This document shows, in pieces, positions 51,483 through 60,188 of a DNA stretch of 64,000 nucleotides (the first letter of the stretch is position 1; every line of letters begins with the position of its first letter). The notes below the pieces were generated by a model. The model saw only the letters and a list, made by a program, of their open reading frames with translations, ran no database searches and was not told the origin of the DNA. Source of the stretch: Sulfuriroseicoccus oceanibius (GTDB lineage Bacteria > Verrucomicrobiota > Verrucomicrobiia > Verrucomicrobiales > SLCJ01); the NCBI RefSeq assembly GCF_010681825.2, contig NZ_CP066776.1, forward strand, positions 3,038,001 through 3,102,000, given 5' to 3'. A program made the position numbers and the translations under genes.

Positions 51483-52484
51483 ATGAGAAAACCTGCCGCC
51501 ACCTTATTGTTGGGCCTCGCTCTACTCACTGGATGCACCGTCAACGAAGGTGTCACCCCGTTGATGGTTGCTTCGAAACAAGGCAATCTAGATGAAGTAA
51601 GTGCTTTGTTGGCATCGGGCTCCCAAGTAAATCAATCCTCAACGTTTGGGTGGACGCCTTTGATGTTCGCCGCGAACGAGGGGCACATTGACACCGTGTC
51701 CGCACTGCTGAACAAGGGAGCAGATCCCAATGTCTCGAGTAGTGAAGTTCCGTCCCGCTTCGAAACGGTTTCTGGGTACCCGCCTTCGAATGCACTCGCT
51801 GAAGCTGTAGCCGGCGGCCATTTTGATGTGGCCTACCTTCTAATCGAGCGAGGTGCCAAAATCGATCCGCTCTCTGTTGCTAAAGCCGGTGGTACTGGAG
51901 AGATCAATCTTCTTGCTCATATGAAGAGCAAGGGGGCTGACTTCAACCTCTATTCGAACAACGAGTTCTGGCCAACGGCACTCTGCTGCAGCTGTAAAAA
52001 AGGCCATCTTGATGCCGTCCGCTGGCTGTGTCACAACGGAGCCAAAATCAATACAGTCCAAGGTCACTCACTTCCCTTAAAATCTGCAATCAGAGGGCTC
52101 CATCCGGAGATCGTTGCCTATCTTCTGCAAAATGGTGCCGATCCGAACATCCCGACCGGCAACCCTGAATATCACCACAACTTCGCTTTAGGAGACGCTG
52201 TGATGGAATCCCCTTCCACCGCCGAAGAGAGCCGACGGCTCTTACGGATCATCCGGCTTTTACTGGACCACGGAGCCGATGTACACCGCAGGGACAACGG
52301 GAACGATTCGATCCTCGACCGGAAACTCGTTCAGCGTGAGAACGGGCGTAAGTACGACGCAAAGCATCCTACAGCAGATCAGCCACCAAAAGTTCAAGAA
52401 CGGCGCCGGATATCTAACCAGCATGACGACAGGGTCATCTCAATGCTAAGTGCGCATTTGTCGAAGAACTCAGGAAAACCGTAG
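51483..52484 (+). CDS. Ankyrin-repeat lipoprotein
   Basis: 333 residues, signal peptide with lipobox LLTGC. Ankyrin repeats: GVTPLMVASKQGNLDEVSAL, GWTPLMFAANEGHIDTVSAL, KSAIRGLHPEIVAYLLQNGA and further degenerate ones, a total of about six. NGADPN and KGADPN loops are typical. No enzyme domain. GC content and codon choice here (TTT, GTT, AAA, TTG more often) are lower than in neighbouring genes, which suggests either acquisition or relaxed selection. It follows the phospholipase-D gene after 41 bases. Confidence 0.88.
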   Translation: MRKPAATLLLGLALLTGCTVNEGVTPLMVASKQGNLDEVSALLASGSQVNQSSTFGWTPLMFAANEGHIDTVSALLNKGADPNVSSSEVPSRFETVSGYPPSNALAEAVAGGHFDVAYLLIERGAKIDPLSVAKAGGTGEINLLAHMKSKGADFNLYSNNEFWPTALCCSCKKGHLDAVRWLCHNGAKINTVQGHSLPLKSAIRGLHPEIVAYLLQNGADPNIPTGNPEYHHNFALGDAVMESPSTAEESRRLLRIIRLLLDHGADVHRRDNGNDSILDRKLVQRENGRKYDAKHPTADQPPKVQERRRISNQHDDRVISMLSAHLSKNSGKP

Positions 52485-52548
52485 ATGGTCCGGCGCACTC
52501 CGCCATTCGGCGACACACATCAGCCGGGCATCTCGTTCACGCTCCAAC

Positions 52549-53748
52549 CTACACACGGGGCGTGACCCTTTTGCGGCGGACGGTCACTTTCTTCGGATCG
52601 GGCTCTGTGGGGTCGATACCCTGGCGGTAGATGTTGATCAGAATTCCTACCGCCATCAGCGTGCACAGCATGCTCGATCCACCGTAACTCACGAAGGGCA
52701 GAGGCAAGCCTGTGTTCGGCAGCGTCGCGGTGGTCACGCCGATGTTGAGAGCGGCTTCGATTGCGATCAGCGCGGCAATGCCTGAGCCCAAAAGCATACC
52801 AAAGCGGTCAGGTGCGTTCATCGCGATGGCAAAGGCAGCCACAGTGAAGAGAACAAACATAAAGACAACCGACAGCGTACCAATCGCGCCGAGTTCCTCG
52901 CCAATCATCGGGAAAATGAAGTCGGTATGGGCATACGGCATGTAGAACATCTTCTCGCGGCCATTACCCAAGCCGAGCCCCCACACCCCGCCGGAGCCAA
53001 GTGCTAGCAACGCCCGCCATTGCTGCAGTCCCTCATCTGCCTTGAAGGCTTCCAGATCCGCGATTGCCAGGAAGCGGCGTGCTCGGTTGGGGATCATGAT
53101 CACCATGGCCGCCAAGGCCCCGGCGCCCGCCACAAACACACTGCTAAGCCAGAACCAGTTGCTACCCGCGATAAACAACATCGCCAACACCACCGCAAAC
53201 AAAGTTGCCGCCGAACCGAGGTCCTTTTCGAACAAGATCAACAACGCGGGAACCGCAGCCAACACACCGGGGTAGACAAAACCTGGGAGAAACTTCTTCT
53301 CCAATGGCTTGGCATTCTTCATCAAGTTGCCATTCATCTCGGCCAGCCGGTCGAAGTAGAACGCAACGGCTATAATCGTCACTACCTTGCCCAACTCGGA
53401 CGGCTGGAAGCGCAGCCATGACAGTCCGACGAGCCCCGCATCGATCCAGCGCCTTTCACCGTTGATCTCTCTTCCGATCCCCGGCACATAGCACAGCGCC
53501 AGCAACACACAGGTTCCGATGAAGATCGGCCAGAACCACCTCTTCAGTTGGTGGTAGTCGATCATCGCCATCACAACACAGACGCCGATGCCCAACCCCA
53601 GCCACATGCCCTGCTGGCGCAGCCCTTTGTAGTTCTGAGCCATGCCGTCTGTGGCATACGCGCTGGTACTCGCGAGCATCACGAGCCCGATCGAGATCAG
53701 AATCACCATCGCGAAGATGAGCAGGTACAGACTGTACTTCCGGTTCAT
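52549..53748 (-). CDS. ftsW: Peptidoglycan glycosyltransferase FtsW
   Basis: SEDS-family polymerase of septal peptidoglycan, 399 residues with about ten membrane segments. LRFQPSELGKVVTIIAVAFY, DLGSAATLF, MPYAHTDFIFPMIGEELG and LPFVSYGGSSMLCTL are the family signatures. The long C-terminal basic tail (KKVTVRRKRVTPRV) is cytoplasmic. It is the last dcw gene visible and ends facing the ankyrin gene; murG, murC, ftsQ, ftsA and ftsZ are not next to it. Confidence 0.94.
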   Translation of the reverse strand: MNRKYSLYLLIFAMVILISIGLVMLASTSAYATDGMAQNYKGLRQQGMWLGLGIGVCVVMAMIDYHQLKRWFWPIFIGTCVLLALCYVPGIGREINGERRWIDAGLVGLSWLRFQPSELGKVVTIIAVAFYFDRLAEMNGNLMKNAKPLEKKFLPGFVYPGVLAAVPALLILFEKDLGSAATLFAVVLAMLFIAGSNWFWLSSVFVAGAGALAAMVIMIPNRARRFLAIADLEAFKADEGLQQWRALLALGSGGVWGLGLGNGREKMFYMPYAHTDFIFPMIGEELGAIGTLSVVFMFVLFTVAAFAIAMNAPDRFGMLLGSGIAALIAIEAALNIGVTTATLPNTGLPLPFVSYGGSSMLCTLMAVGILINIYRQGIDPTEPDPKKVTVRRKRVTPRV

Positions 53749-53830
53749 CCCAAGAGATCAATAAATGCGCAGCCGATGGTCGACGTCACCATACGGACCA
53801 GAGCCCGCACCACCGAGTGAAAATACAAGA

Positions 53831-53859
53831 TGCGCGGAGTGCTAAAATCACTCCGCGCA
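53831..53859 (-). terminator. Hairpin between the LysM gene and ftsW
   Basis: TGCGCGGAGTG pairs perfectly with CACTCCGCGCA around a seven-base loop. Only a weak T-rich tract (TCTTGTATTTT) follows on the minus strand, so it may attenuate rather than stop transcription into ftsW. Confidence 0.65.
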
Positions 53860-53869
53860 CCGGGTTCGA

Positions 53870-54694
53870 TTAACTTTGCGGGATCTTAATCACCGCTCCG
53901 GCACGCAGGAATCGGGCATCCTTGATCCCATTGGCCTTCATGATCTGATCCGGAGTCACGCCATAGCGCTGGGAGATGGCCCAGAGGGTTTCTCCCTTGC
54001 TGACAGTGTGGCTTTTGGTCGCGTTCGACTTGGAGGCGACCGCTTGCGGACGACGACTCACCGGTTTTGGTCGGCGCACTTCGACCTGACGCTCCGGCTG
54101 GCTGACCGCAGCAGGTTTCTCTTCGGCAACCACCGGCTTGGTCACAGGTGCCTCTTTGGGCGACACCGCACGGATCTCGCGGCGTGGAATCATCAACTGA
54201 GCCCCCCGTTGCAACGGCTGGTCAATCCCGATGCCATTGAGCTCGCGGATCGCCGCTACCGATACGGAATACTCCTGGGCAATAGAATCAAGCGTCTCGT
54301 AAGGACGCACGCTGTGCGGAATGTGATCAACCGAACGCGGAGCTGGAGCGGGCACTGTTTCAACCTGCGACGCAGCCCCGGACGAAGCTGATGAACTTCC
54401 AGATTGAACCTGCTCTTTCGCGTCCACCACGACGGCGCCTTCGCCTTCGACAGCTCCACCATAGCGTTTGAACACCATCACCCCTGTGACCAACGCCACG
54501 TGCAGGGCAAGGATTACGAAGAAGGCCGTGGACAACTTGATGCTAGGCACATCACTGCCCCAGTCATGTTCTTCGGTCGCGGTAGCGGACAACCGATGGG
54601 TCTTCTTCGTTTTGGCTTCGAGTTTCAGCAAGCCTGTCTCACGGCCGCGCCGGGCCGGTGCTTTACGCGTTCTCTGAGTGTAGGTTCGGCTCAT
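53870..54694 (-). CDS. Membrane-anchored LysM protein inside the dcw cluster
   Basis: 274 residues from ATG 54694 (MSRTYTQRTR); the longer open frame overlaps murD. A basic cytoplasmic N-terminus (RKAPARRGRETG) is followed by one membrane helix (LSTAFFVILALHVALVTGVMV, about 52-72), a Ser/Ala linker and two LysM modules: HSVRPYETLDSIAQEYSVSV and HTVSKGETLWAISQRYGVTP. Topology should place the LysM modules in the periplasm. Position between murD and ftsW suggests a role in septal wall synthesis, for example guiding FtsW/FtsI; this is inference. Confidence 0.85.
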   Translation of the reverse strand: MSRTYTQRTRKAPARRGRETGLLKLEAKTKKTHRLSATATEEHDWGSDVPSIKLSTAFFVILALHVALVTGVMVFKRYGGAVEGEGAVVVDAKEQVQSGSSSASSGAASQVETVPAPAPRSVDHIPHSVRPYETLDSIAQEYSVSVAAIRELNGIGIDQPLQRGAQLMIPRREIRAVSPKEAPVTKPVVAEEKPAAVSQPERQVEVRRPKPVSRRPQAVASKSNATKSHTVSKGETLWAISQRYGVTPDQIMKANGIKDARFLRAGAVIKIPQS

Positions 54695-54711
54695 GGGTGT
54701 TGTGGGGGTGA

Positions 54712-56112
54712 TTAGTTGATGGAGACGGCGGCGTTGCCACCGTTGGAACTGCCGATAGCAGCAGCACGGTTGAGGACCACGCGACGGAATGCTTCGCCCC
54801 GCTCCTCGTAGTTGGAGAACATGTCGAATGAGGATGTGCCTGGTGAAAACAGGACCAGCCCTTGATCGCCAGCCATTTGCGATGCCTCGGCAACGGCCTC
54901 GTCGAGACTTTGCGCGGTCACCACCGGCACGTCGTCTTGCCAAATGCGGGCCAGTTCGTCGCGGATCTCACCGATCGCCACCACGCCACGTGCACGGTTA
55001 TGGACCAAAGGCTTGAGCACACTGAAATCGAGTCCCTTCTGCTTTCCTCCGGCGATCAACACAACCTTGGACGCCTCGGCGTGCAGAGCGGCATCGAGCG
55101 AGTGGATATTAGTGGACTTGGAATCGTTGACGTAGGTGATGCCATCGATGGTCGCCACCACTTCAAAGCGGTGTGGGTGACCGGTGAATGACATCATCGC
55201 CTCGAAGCAATGCGCTTCGTCCAGCCCAAGTGCCAGGCACGCCCCCAAGGCTGCCGCCGCATTGGCGTAGTTGTGGCGTCCGCGCACATTCCAATCGTTC
55301 ACGTTAGCCGCCTTGCGCCCGCGGATCGCGAGCGTCCCCTCAGCGTCGACGGTGATGTCGGCATCCGTTGCGTGGCCAGGAGTGACTGTGAACGAAGTGA
55401 GCGCGAGATCCCGCAGCGGCAAGTCATCGGCTTCGGAGACCGGTGCCACGACTGGATCGCCGTCGCCCAGGTTTTCAAAGATGCGCTCCTTGGCGAGCCG
55501 GTAGTCCTCGAGCGACATGTAGCGGTCGAGATGATCCGGGGCAAAGTTAACCCAAACCACCACGTCCGGACGGAAATCGATAATCGTCTCCAGTTGGAAC
55601 GACGAAAGCTCCAACGCCACCAACTGAACATCCGGATGATCGAGCACCACCTCAGCCAGAGGCAGACCGATGTTTCCCGCTTCCACGGCGACCAGGCCAT
55701 TCGCACGCGCCATGGCACCGACCATCGAGGTCGTCGTGGTTTTGCCGTTGGTTCCGGTGATGCCCACTACTTTGACGTGCGGAGGCAAGAAGCGCCAGGC
55801 GAGCTCGATTTCGCCCATCACCAGCGATGCGCGAGATGCCACTTTCATGCCCCATCCTTTGTCGAGACGGATGCCAGGGCTCGTCACCAGCAATGCGTGA
55901 TCGACATCGTAATTTTCCGCAGCGTCGCCGGTTACCAGCGTGCAATTGGCGGGCAACTGATCAGCGGCGCGCTTCTCAATTGCAGCCGCCTGGTCACCGC
56001 TCGCGGTGTCAAGAACCACCACGGACGCGCCACGGGACGCAGCAAGGCGGGCAGCAGCAAAGCCACTACGCCCGGCCCCGAGCACGACGACATCTTGGTT
56101 TTCAAGGTTCAT
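54712..56112 (-). CDS. murD: UDP-N-acetylmuramoyl-L-alanine--D-glutamate ligase (MurD)
   Basis: Adds D-glutamate in peptidoglycan precursor synthesis. 466 residues. Rossmann start VVVLGAGRSGFAAARLA, the ATP-binding P-loop VVGITGTNGKTTTTSMVG, LELSSFQLETI and the C-terminal FTGHPHRFEVVATIDGITYVNDSKSTN are MurD hallmarks. Ends 17 bases before the LysM gene and starts 30 bases after mraY. Confidence 0.96.
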   Translation of the reverse strand: MNLENQDVVVLGAGRSGFAAARLAASRGASVVVLDTASGDQAAAIEKRAADQLPANCTLVTGDAAENYDVDHALLVTSPGIRLDKGWGMKVASRASLVMGEIELAWRFLPPHVKVVGITGTNGKTTTTSMVGAMARANGLVAVEAGNIGLPLAEVVLDHPDVQLVALELSSFQLETIIDFRPDVVVWVNFAPDHLDRYMSLEDYRLAKERIFENLGDGDPVVAPVSEADDLPLRDLALTSFTVTPGHATDADITVDAEGTLAIRGRKAANVNDWNVRGRHNYANAAAALGACLALGLDEAHCFEAMMSFTGHPHRFEVVATIDGITYVNDSKSTNIHSLDAALHAEASKVVLIAGGKQKGLDFSVLKPLVHNRARGVVAIGEIRDELARIWQDDVPVVTAQSLDEAVAEASQMAGDQGLVLFSPGTSSFDMFSNYEERGEAFRRVVLNRAAAIGSSNGGNAAVSIN

Positions 56113-56142
56113 AATAAAATTGATCAGGAAACGGTGGAGGAA

Positions 56143-57243
56143 TTATCGGATCTTGAGAGTGGCGATGCCGATCACAGCGAGAATAGCCGAAAGCACCCAG
56201 AAGCGGGTGATCACTTGGTTCTCGTGCCAGCCCTTGAGTTCGAAATGGTGGTGGATAGGAGCCATGCGGAAGATGCGCTTGCCGGTGAGCTTGAACGAAC
56301 CCACCTGCAGAATCACGGACACCGCCTCCAGCACGAACACCCCGCCAATTACCACGAGCAAAAACTCCTGACGGCAGACAATCGCGATCGTGCCCAAAAT
56401 CCCGCCAATCGCCAACGACCCGGTGTCGCCCATAAAGACACGCGCCGGGTGTGCGTTGAACCACAAAAAGCCCGCAGCAGAGCCAACCAGAGCGGAACAG
56501 AAAATCGCCACTTCTCCCAGTCCCGGGTGCGTCGGAATCAACAAGTGCTTGGCAATGGGCGCGGTGGCACTGATGTACGCCAGCAACCCGAATGTCGACA
56601 CACTGGTGATGGTGCACCCCGCTGCCAACCCGTCCAAGCCGTCGGTCAGGTTCACCGCATTGGAGGCGCCCACAATTACAATCGCGAAGAATGGAATCGC
56701 CAGCCACCCCATGTCGGCGAGCACCGGCTCATCGAAAAACGGCACGTGCAACGCACGGATGAACTCACCCGTTGCTGGAGAAAACGCGAGGAAGCCCCCC
56801 ACCACGGCAGCGGAAAGCACCTGGCCAAGCAACTTGGCTCGTGCGCTCAGCCCTTCGGATTTGCGCCGCTTCACCTTGAGGTAGTCATCGGAAAAGCCCA
56901 ACGCCCCGGTCGTCACGGTCACCACAATCAGCGCTTGGATAAACGGATTGTCGAGCCGGCACCACAACGCCGCCGACAACAACAAAGTCCCAATGATCAA
57001 CACCCCGCCCATAGTCGGCGTGCCCGCCTTACCACCGTGAAGCTCGTGCAACTTATGCACTTCCTCGGCGGTGCGGATGGGCTGGCCCACCTTCATCGAA
57101 ATCAGCTTGCGGATCACCCGCTCGCCCACCAAAAGGCTCAACAAAAAGCAGGTAAGAAACGCCATCGAGGCGCGGAACGAAATCGATTCAAAGACCCGCA
57201 TCGGGCCGAAGTAGTCATCAAGTTGGTGGAGGAAATACAGCAT
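56143..57243 (-). CDS. mraY: Phospho-N-acetylmuramoyl-pentapeptide transferase (MraY)
   Basis: Transfers phospho-MurNAc-pentapeptide to undecaprenyl phosphate, forming lipid I at the inner membrane. 366 residues, ten membrane helices. GGKAGTPTMGGVLIIGTLL, DDYLKVKRR, NAVNLTDGLDGLAAG and FMGDTGSLAIGGILG are the catalytic signatures. MAPIHHHFELKGWHENQV is the conserved C-terminal His loop. Spacing to murF is 15 bases. Confidence 0.97.
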   Translation of the reverse strand: MLYFLHQLDDYFGPMRVFESISFRASMAFLTCFLLSLLVGERVIRKLISMKVGQPIRTAEEVHKLHELHGGKAGTPTMGGVLIIGTLLLSAALWCRLDNPFIQALIVVTVTTGALGFSDDYLKVKRRKSEGLSARAKLLGQVLSAAVVGGFLAFSPATGEFIRALHVPFFDEPVLADMGWLAIPFFAIVIVGASNAVNLTDGLDGLAAGCTITSVSTFGLLAYISATAPIAKHLLIPTHPGLGEVAIFCSALVGSAAGFLWFNAHPARVFMGDTGSLAIGGILGTIAIVCRQEFLLVVIGGVFVLEAVSVILQVGSFKLTGKRIFRMAPIHHHFELKGWHENQVITRFWVLSAILAVIGIATLKIR

Positions 57244-57258
57244 TGGATAAGGTTCTAA

Positions 57259-58632
57259 CTAGGCTCTGATTGGCTCGATCAATGCCTCCATGCGGCTGGA
57301 ACGGCTGCCCTTGACCAGCACGACATCGCCCGGCTGGTAGGCAAACGCCCGCAGAGCATCAGCCGCGGCGTCGATGGAGGGGAAAAATTCAACGGGGAAG
57401 GCAGCGCCCGAGGCTGCCTCGACAATCTTTTGCGCGCCGTCACCGACAACCACCAGGCCGTCGAGATCCAGCGATGCGGCGTGTGCTCCCACCGATTGGT
57501 GGCCACTATCGGAAAACTCACCGAGCTCGCCCATCGCACCGAGAGCGGCAAAGCGCCGTTTGGCGCCCGGCCAAGTTGCCAGCACATCCAGCGCGGCGAT
57601 CATGGAGTCTGGGTTCGCATTGTACGAGTCGTCGATCACGACCACGCCGTCAGCGTCATCCGCCCCCAAGCGCCCACTGGTCAACGCTACGGACTCGATG
57701 CCCGCAACCACTTCATCCATGGTCAATCCACAAGTAAAGCCTACCGCAGCGGCAAGCACTGCGTTGCCCACCATGTGACGCCCGGGAATCGGCATCGACA
57801 CACTGCGCCGCTCGCCATCAGGTGACACCAGGTCAAACTCGGTTCGCGCGCCCAGTGGCTTCAAGTTCTCTGCCCGCACGTCGCCACGGTCGATGCCTGC
57901 ACGCACCACCTGACCGTCACAGCGGAAGGCGAGCGTATCGGCAAAATCATCGTTGGCGTTGATGACCGCCACTCCGTCGCCATCCAATGCGGTCACCAGC
58001 TCGCCCTTTTCTTCGGCAATCGCCTCGCGCGACCCGAGAAACTCGATGTGAGCGACGCCGATGTTCGTCACCACGGAGATATCCGGTGCGGCAATTTTTG
58101 CCAACGGAGCAATCTCGCCAGCATGGTTCATTCCGATTTCGAGCACCGCGTGGCTCTCGCGTCCGGAAAGTCCGAGGATGCTCGCTGGCAGTCCGATGTG
58201 GTTGTTGAAGTTTCCGCGTGTCGCACCGACGACGAAACGTTCTCCGAGCACCGAGCGGATCAAATCCTTGGTGCTGGTCTTGCCGTTACTCCCCGTCACG
58301 GCGATCACTGTAGGGTTGAGCAGCTTTCGGTAGCCGGCCGCCCAGCGGTGCAATGCCTCCAACGTATCATCGACCAAAACCGCCGCGGCTCCGGCCTCGG
58401 AGATCTCATCGACCACATCATCACGCGAAACCAAACACGCCACCGCCCCACGACCGAGTGCGGTCGAGATGAAGTCGTGACCGTCACGCTCCGCCACCAA
58501 TGCGACAAACACATCGCCCGGCTCACAGGTGCGCGAGTCGAAACTCAGGCCACGACAGATCGTCTCCTTGTCACCGCATGCCAATCGGCCGCCGCTCAAG
58601 GTCACAATCTCATCTACTGGGGTTAGTTTCAT
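57259..58632 (-). CDS. murF: UDP-MurNAc-tripeptide--D-Ala-D-Ala ligase (MurF)
   Basis: 457 residues. ATP site VIAVTGSNGKTSTKDLI, MNHAGEIAPLAKIAAPDISVVTNIGVAHIEFLGS and DDSYNANPDSMIAAL are MurF-specific. The end VVLVKGSRSSRMEALIE is the usual KGSR motif. It completes the UDP-MurNAc-pentapeptide that MraY uses. The gene lies 40 bases after murE. Confidence 0.96.
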   Translation of the reverse strand: MKLTPVDEIVTLSGGRLACGDKETICRGLSFDSRTCEPGDVFVALVAERDGHDFISTALGRGAVACLVSRDDVVDEISEAGAAAVLVDDTLEALHRWAAGYRKLLNPTVIAVTGSNGKTSTKDLIRSVLGERFVVGATRGNFNNHIGLPASILGLSGRESHAVLEIGMNHAGEIAPLAKIAAPDISVVTNIGVAHIEFLGSREAIAEEKGELVTALDGDGVAVINANDDFADTLAFRCDGQVVRAGIDRGDVRAENLKPLGARTEFDLVSPDGERRSVSMPIPGRHMVGNAVLAAAVGFTCGLTMDEVVAGIESVALTSGRLGADDADGVVVIDDSYNANPDSMIAALDVLATWPGAKRRFAALGAMGELGEFSDSGHQSVGAHAASLDLDGLVVVGDGAQKIVEAASGAAFPVEFFPSIDAAADALRAFAYQPGDVVLVKGSRSSRMEALIEPIRA

Positions 58633-58672
58633 CGGTTTCTGCTTGGGAGTGAGGGTTCAGGATGGACGCGAA

Positions 58673-60148
58673 CTACTCGCGCAAACGATCAGCAGCGAGC
58701 ACTTCGGCACGATCCGAGAATGGGAACCGCTCGCCTTTCACCTCTTGGTAGGTCTCGTGACCTTTTCCTGCAATCAACACGATGTCGTTCGGCTTGGCGG
58801 CAGCTACTGCGGTCTTAATGGCTTCGCGACGGTCCACGATCTTCTTAAAGTTCGCCTGCACCACACCGCGAGCCATCTCGTCGATTATCACTTCCGGCTC
58901 CTCGCTGCGTGGGTTGTCAGAGGTGAGCAACACAATGTCACTCCACTGGCTGGCGGCCCGCGCCATCATTGGCCGCTTCATCCGGTCGCGATCCCCGCCA
59001 CAACCGACCACGGTGATCAATCGACCAGGGTTCAAACCTTTAAGCGTGGACAGCACATTCTCGAGCGCATCCGGCGTGTGGGCGTAATCGACGAACACAC
59101 GGTATGGGCGGTTATCCAACACACTCTCCAATCGACCCGACACCTGAGGCACGCTCGCCAAGGCTGAGATCGCCTCACGGAAGTTCATGCCCATGCTGTC
59201 CGCCGCAGCCAGCGCGGCCAGGCAGTTGTAAACATTGAATCGCCCGATCAATGGGGTGCGGACCAAGTACTCGCGCCCCTTGGCTTTCATCTTGAACGAC
59301 GTGCCGCGCATACCGAGGTCCGCGCTCGTCGCACGGAAATCCGCCGTTGCACTGAAGCCGAAGGTCACCACGGTCACTTCATCTTCCAACGCACGTGCCA
59401 TCTTCTGGCCGTGTACATCGTCCACGTTGATCACCATCACCGGCTTCTTGCTGCCACGCTGGCGCGCCATATGCGTTCCAAGTGACAACTTCGCGCGATA
59501 GTAATCATCCATCGTCTTATGGAAGTCGAGATGGTCGCGGGTCAGGTTCATGAAGACCCCCACGTCAAACTCCACCTTGCCCACACGGTGCTGGACCAAC
59601 GCGTGAGACGATACTTCCATCGCAGCCCCACGGCAGCCATTGTCGACCATACGCGAGAGCAATCCGTGAACGTCAGACGACTCGGGCGTCGTCCGTTCGC
59701 CGGCTGCCATCCCGGTGCCATCGTCCGCCCCAAGGGTGCCGATCAACCCGGCGCGATGCCAGGCATTGGCCATCACGTGCTTGCACACGAAGGCCGTGGT
59801 CGTCTTGCCGTTGGTGCCGGTAATACCTACCACGCGCAAATGCTTCGATGGATTGTCGTAATAGGCGGCCGCAACATCAGCCAATGCCTTGCGCCCGTCT
59901 TTCACTTGGACTCCGGCCACCGCCGAGTCACCGGTTTCCACCACGCCTTCGGCAACGATGGCCACCGCGCCTGCCTTTACCGCAGCCGGAATGAAGTCAC
60001 GGCCATCCACTGTCGCCCCCTGCATGGCAACAAACACAAACCCAGGTTCGACCTGGCGCGAATCATAGGTCACCCCCTTGATCTCGGGATCACCCGCAAG
60101 CGTGGCGTCCACGTAATCAATTTGTTGGAGAAGTTCTGACAGTTTCAT
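58673..60148 (-). CDS. murE: UDP-MurNAc-L-Ala-D-Glu--2,6-diaminopimelate ligase (MurE)
   Basis: 491 residues. ATP site VVGITGTNGKTTTAFV, and VSSHALVQHRVGKVEFDVG, FVDYAHTPDALENVL are MurE landmarks. The diaminopimelate-specificity motif DNPR is present (LLTSDNPRSEEPEVI), which points to meso-DAP rather than lysine as the substrate, consistent with dapL in this window. It sits between ftsI and murF. Confidence 0.96.
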   Translation of the reverse strand: MKLSELLQQIDYVDATLAGDPEIKGVTYDSRQVEPGFVFVAMQGATVDGRDFIPAAVKAGAVAIVAEGVVETGDSAVAGVQVKDGRKALADVAAAYYDNPSKHLRVVGITGTNGKTTTAFVCKHVMANAWHRAGLIGTLGADDGTGMAAGERTTPESSDVHGLLSRMVDNGCRGAAMEVSSHALVQHRVGKVEFDVGVFMNLTRDHLDFHKTMDDYYRAKLSLGTHMARQRGSKKPVMVINVDDVHGQKMARALEDEVTVVTFGFSATADFRATSADLGMRGTSFKMKAKGREYLVRTPLIGRFNVYNCLAALAAADSMGMNFREAISALASVPQVSGRLESVLDNRPYRVFVDYAHTPDALENVLSTLKGLNPGRLITVVGCGGDRDRMKRPMMARAASQWSDIVLLTSDNPRSEEPEVIIDEMARGVVQANFKKIVDRREAIKTAVAAAKPNDIVLIAGKGHETYQEVKGERFPFSDRAEVLAADRLRE

Positions 60149-60188
60149 AAGACATTAATGAGGTAAAATTCGTTGGATTGGGAATGAC

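Noticed and set aside
55210-57258. Long plus-strand open frame (about 680 codons) opposite murD and mraY
   Set aside because: It is antisense to two clearly identified dcw genes, is rich in Arg, His and Gln, and has no recognisable domain. Such frames are common in high-GC DNA.
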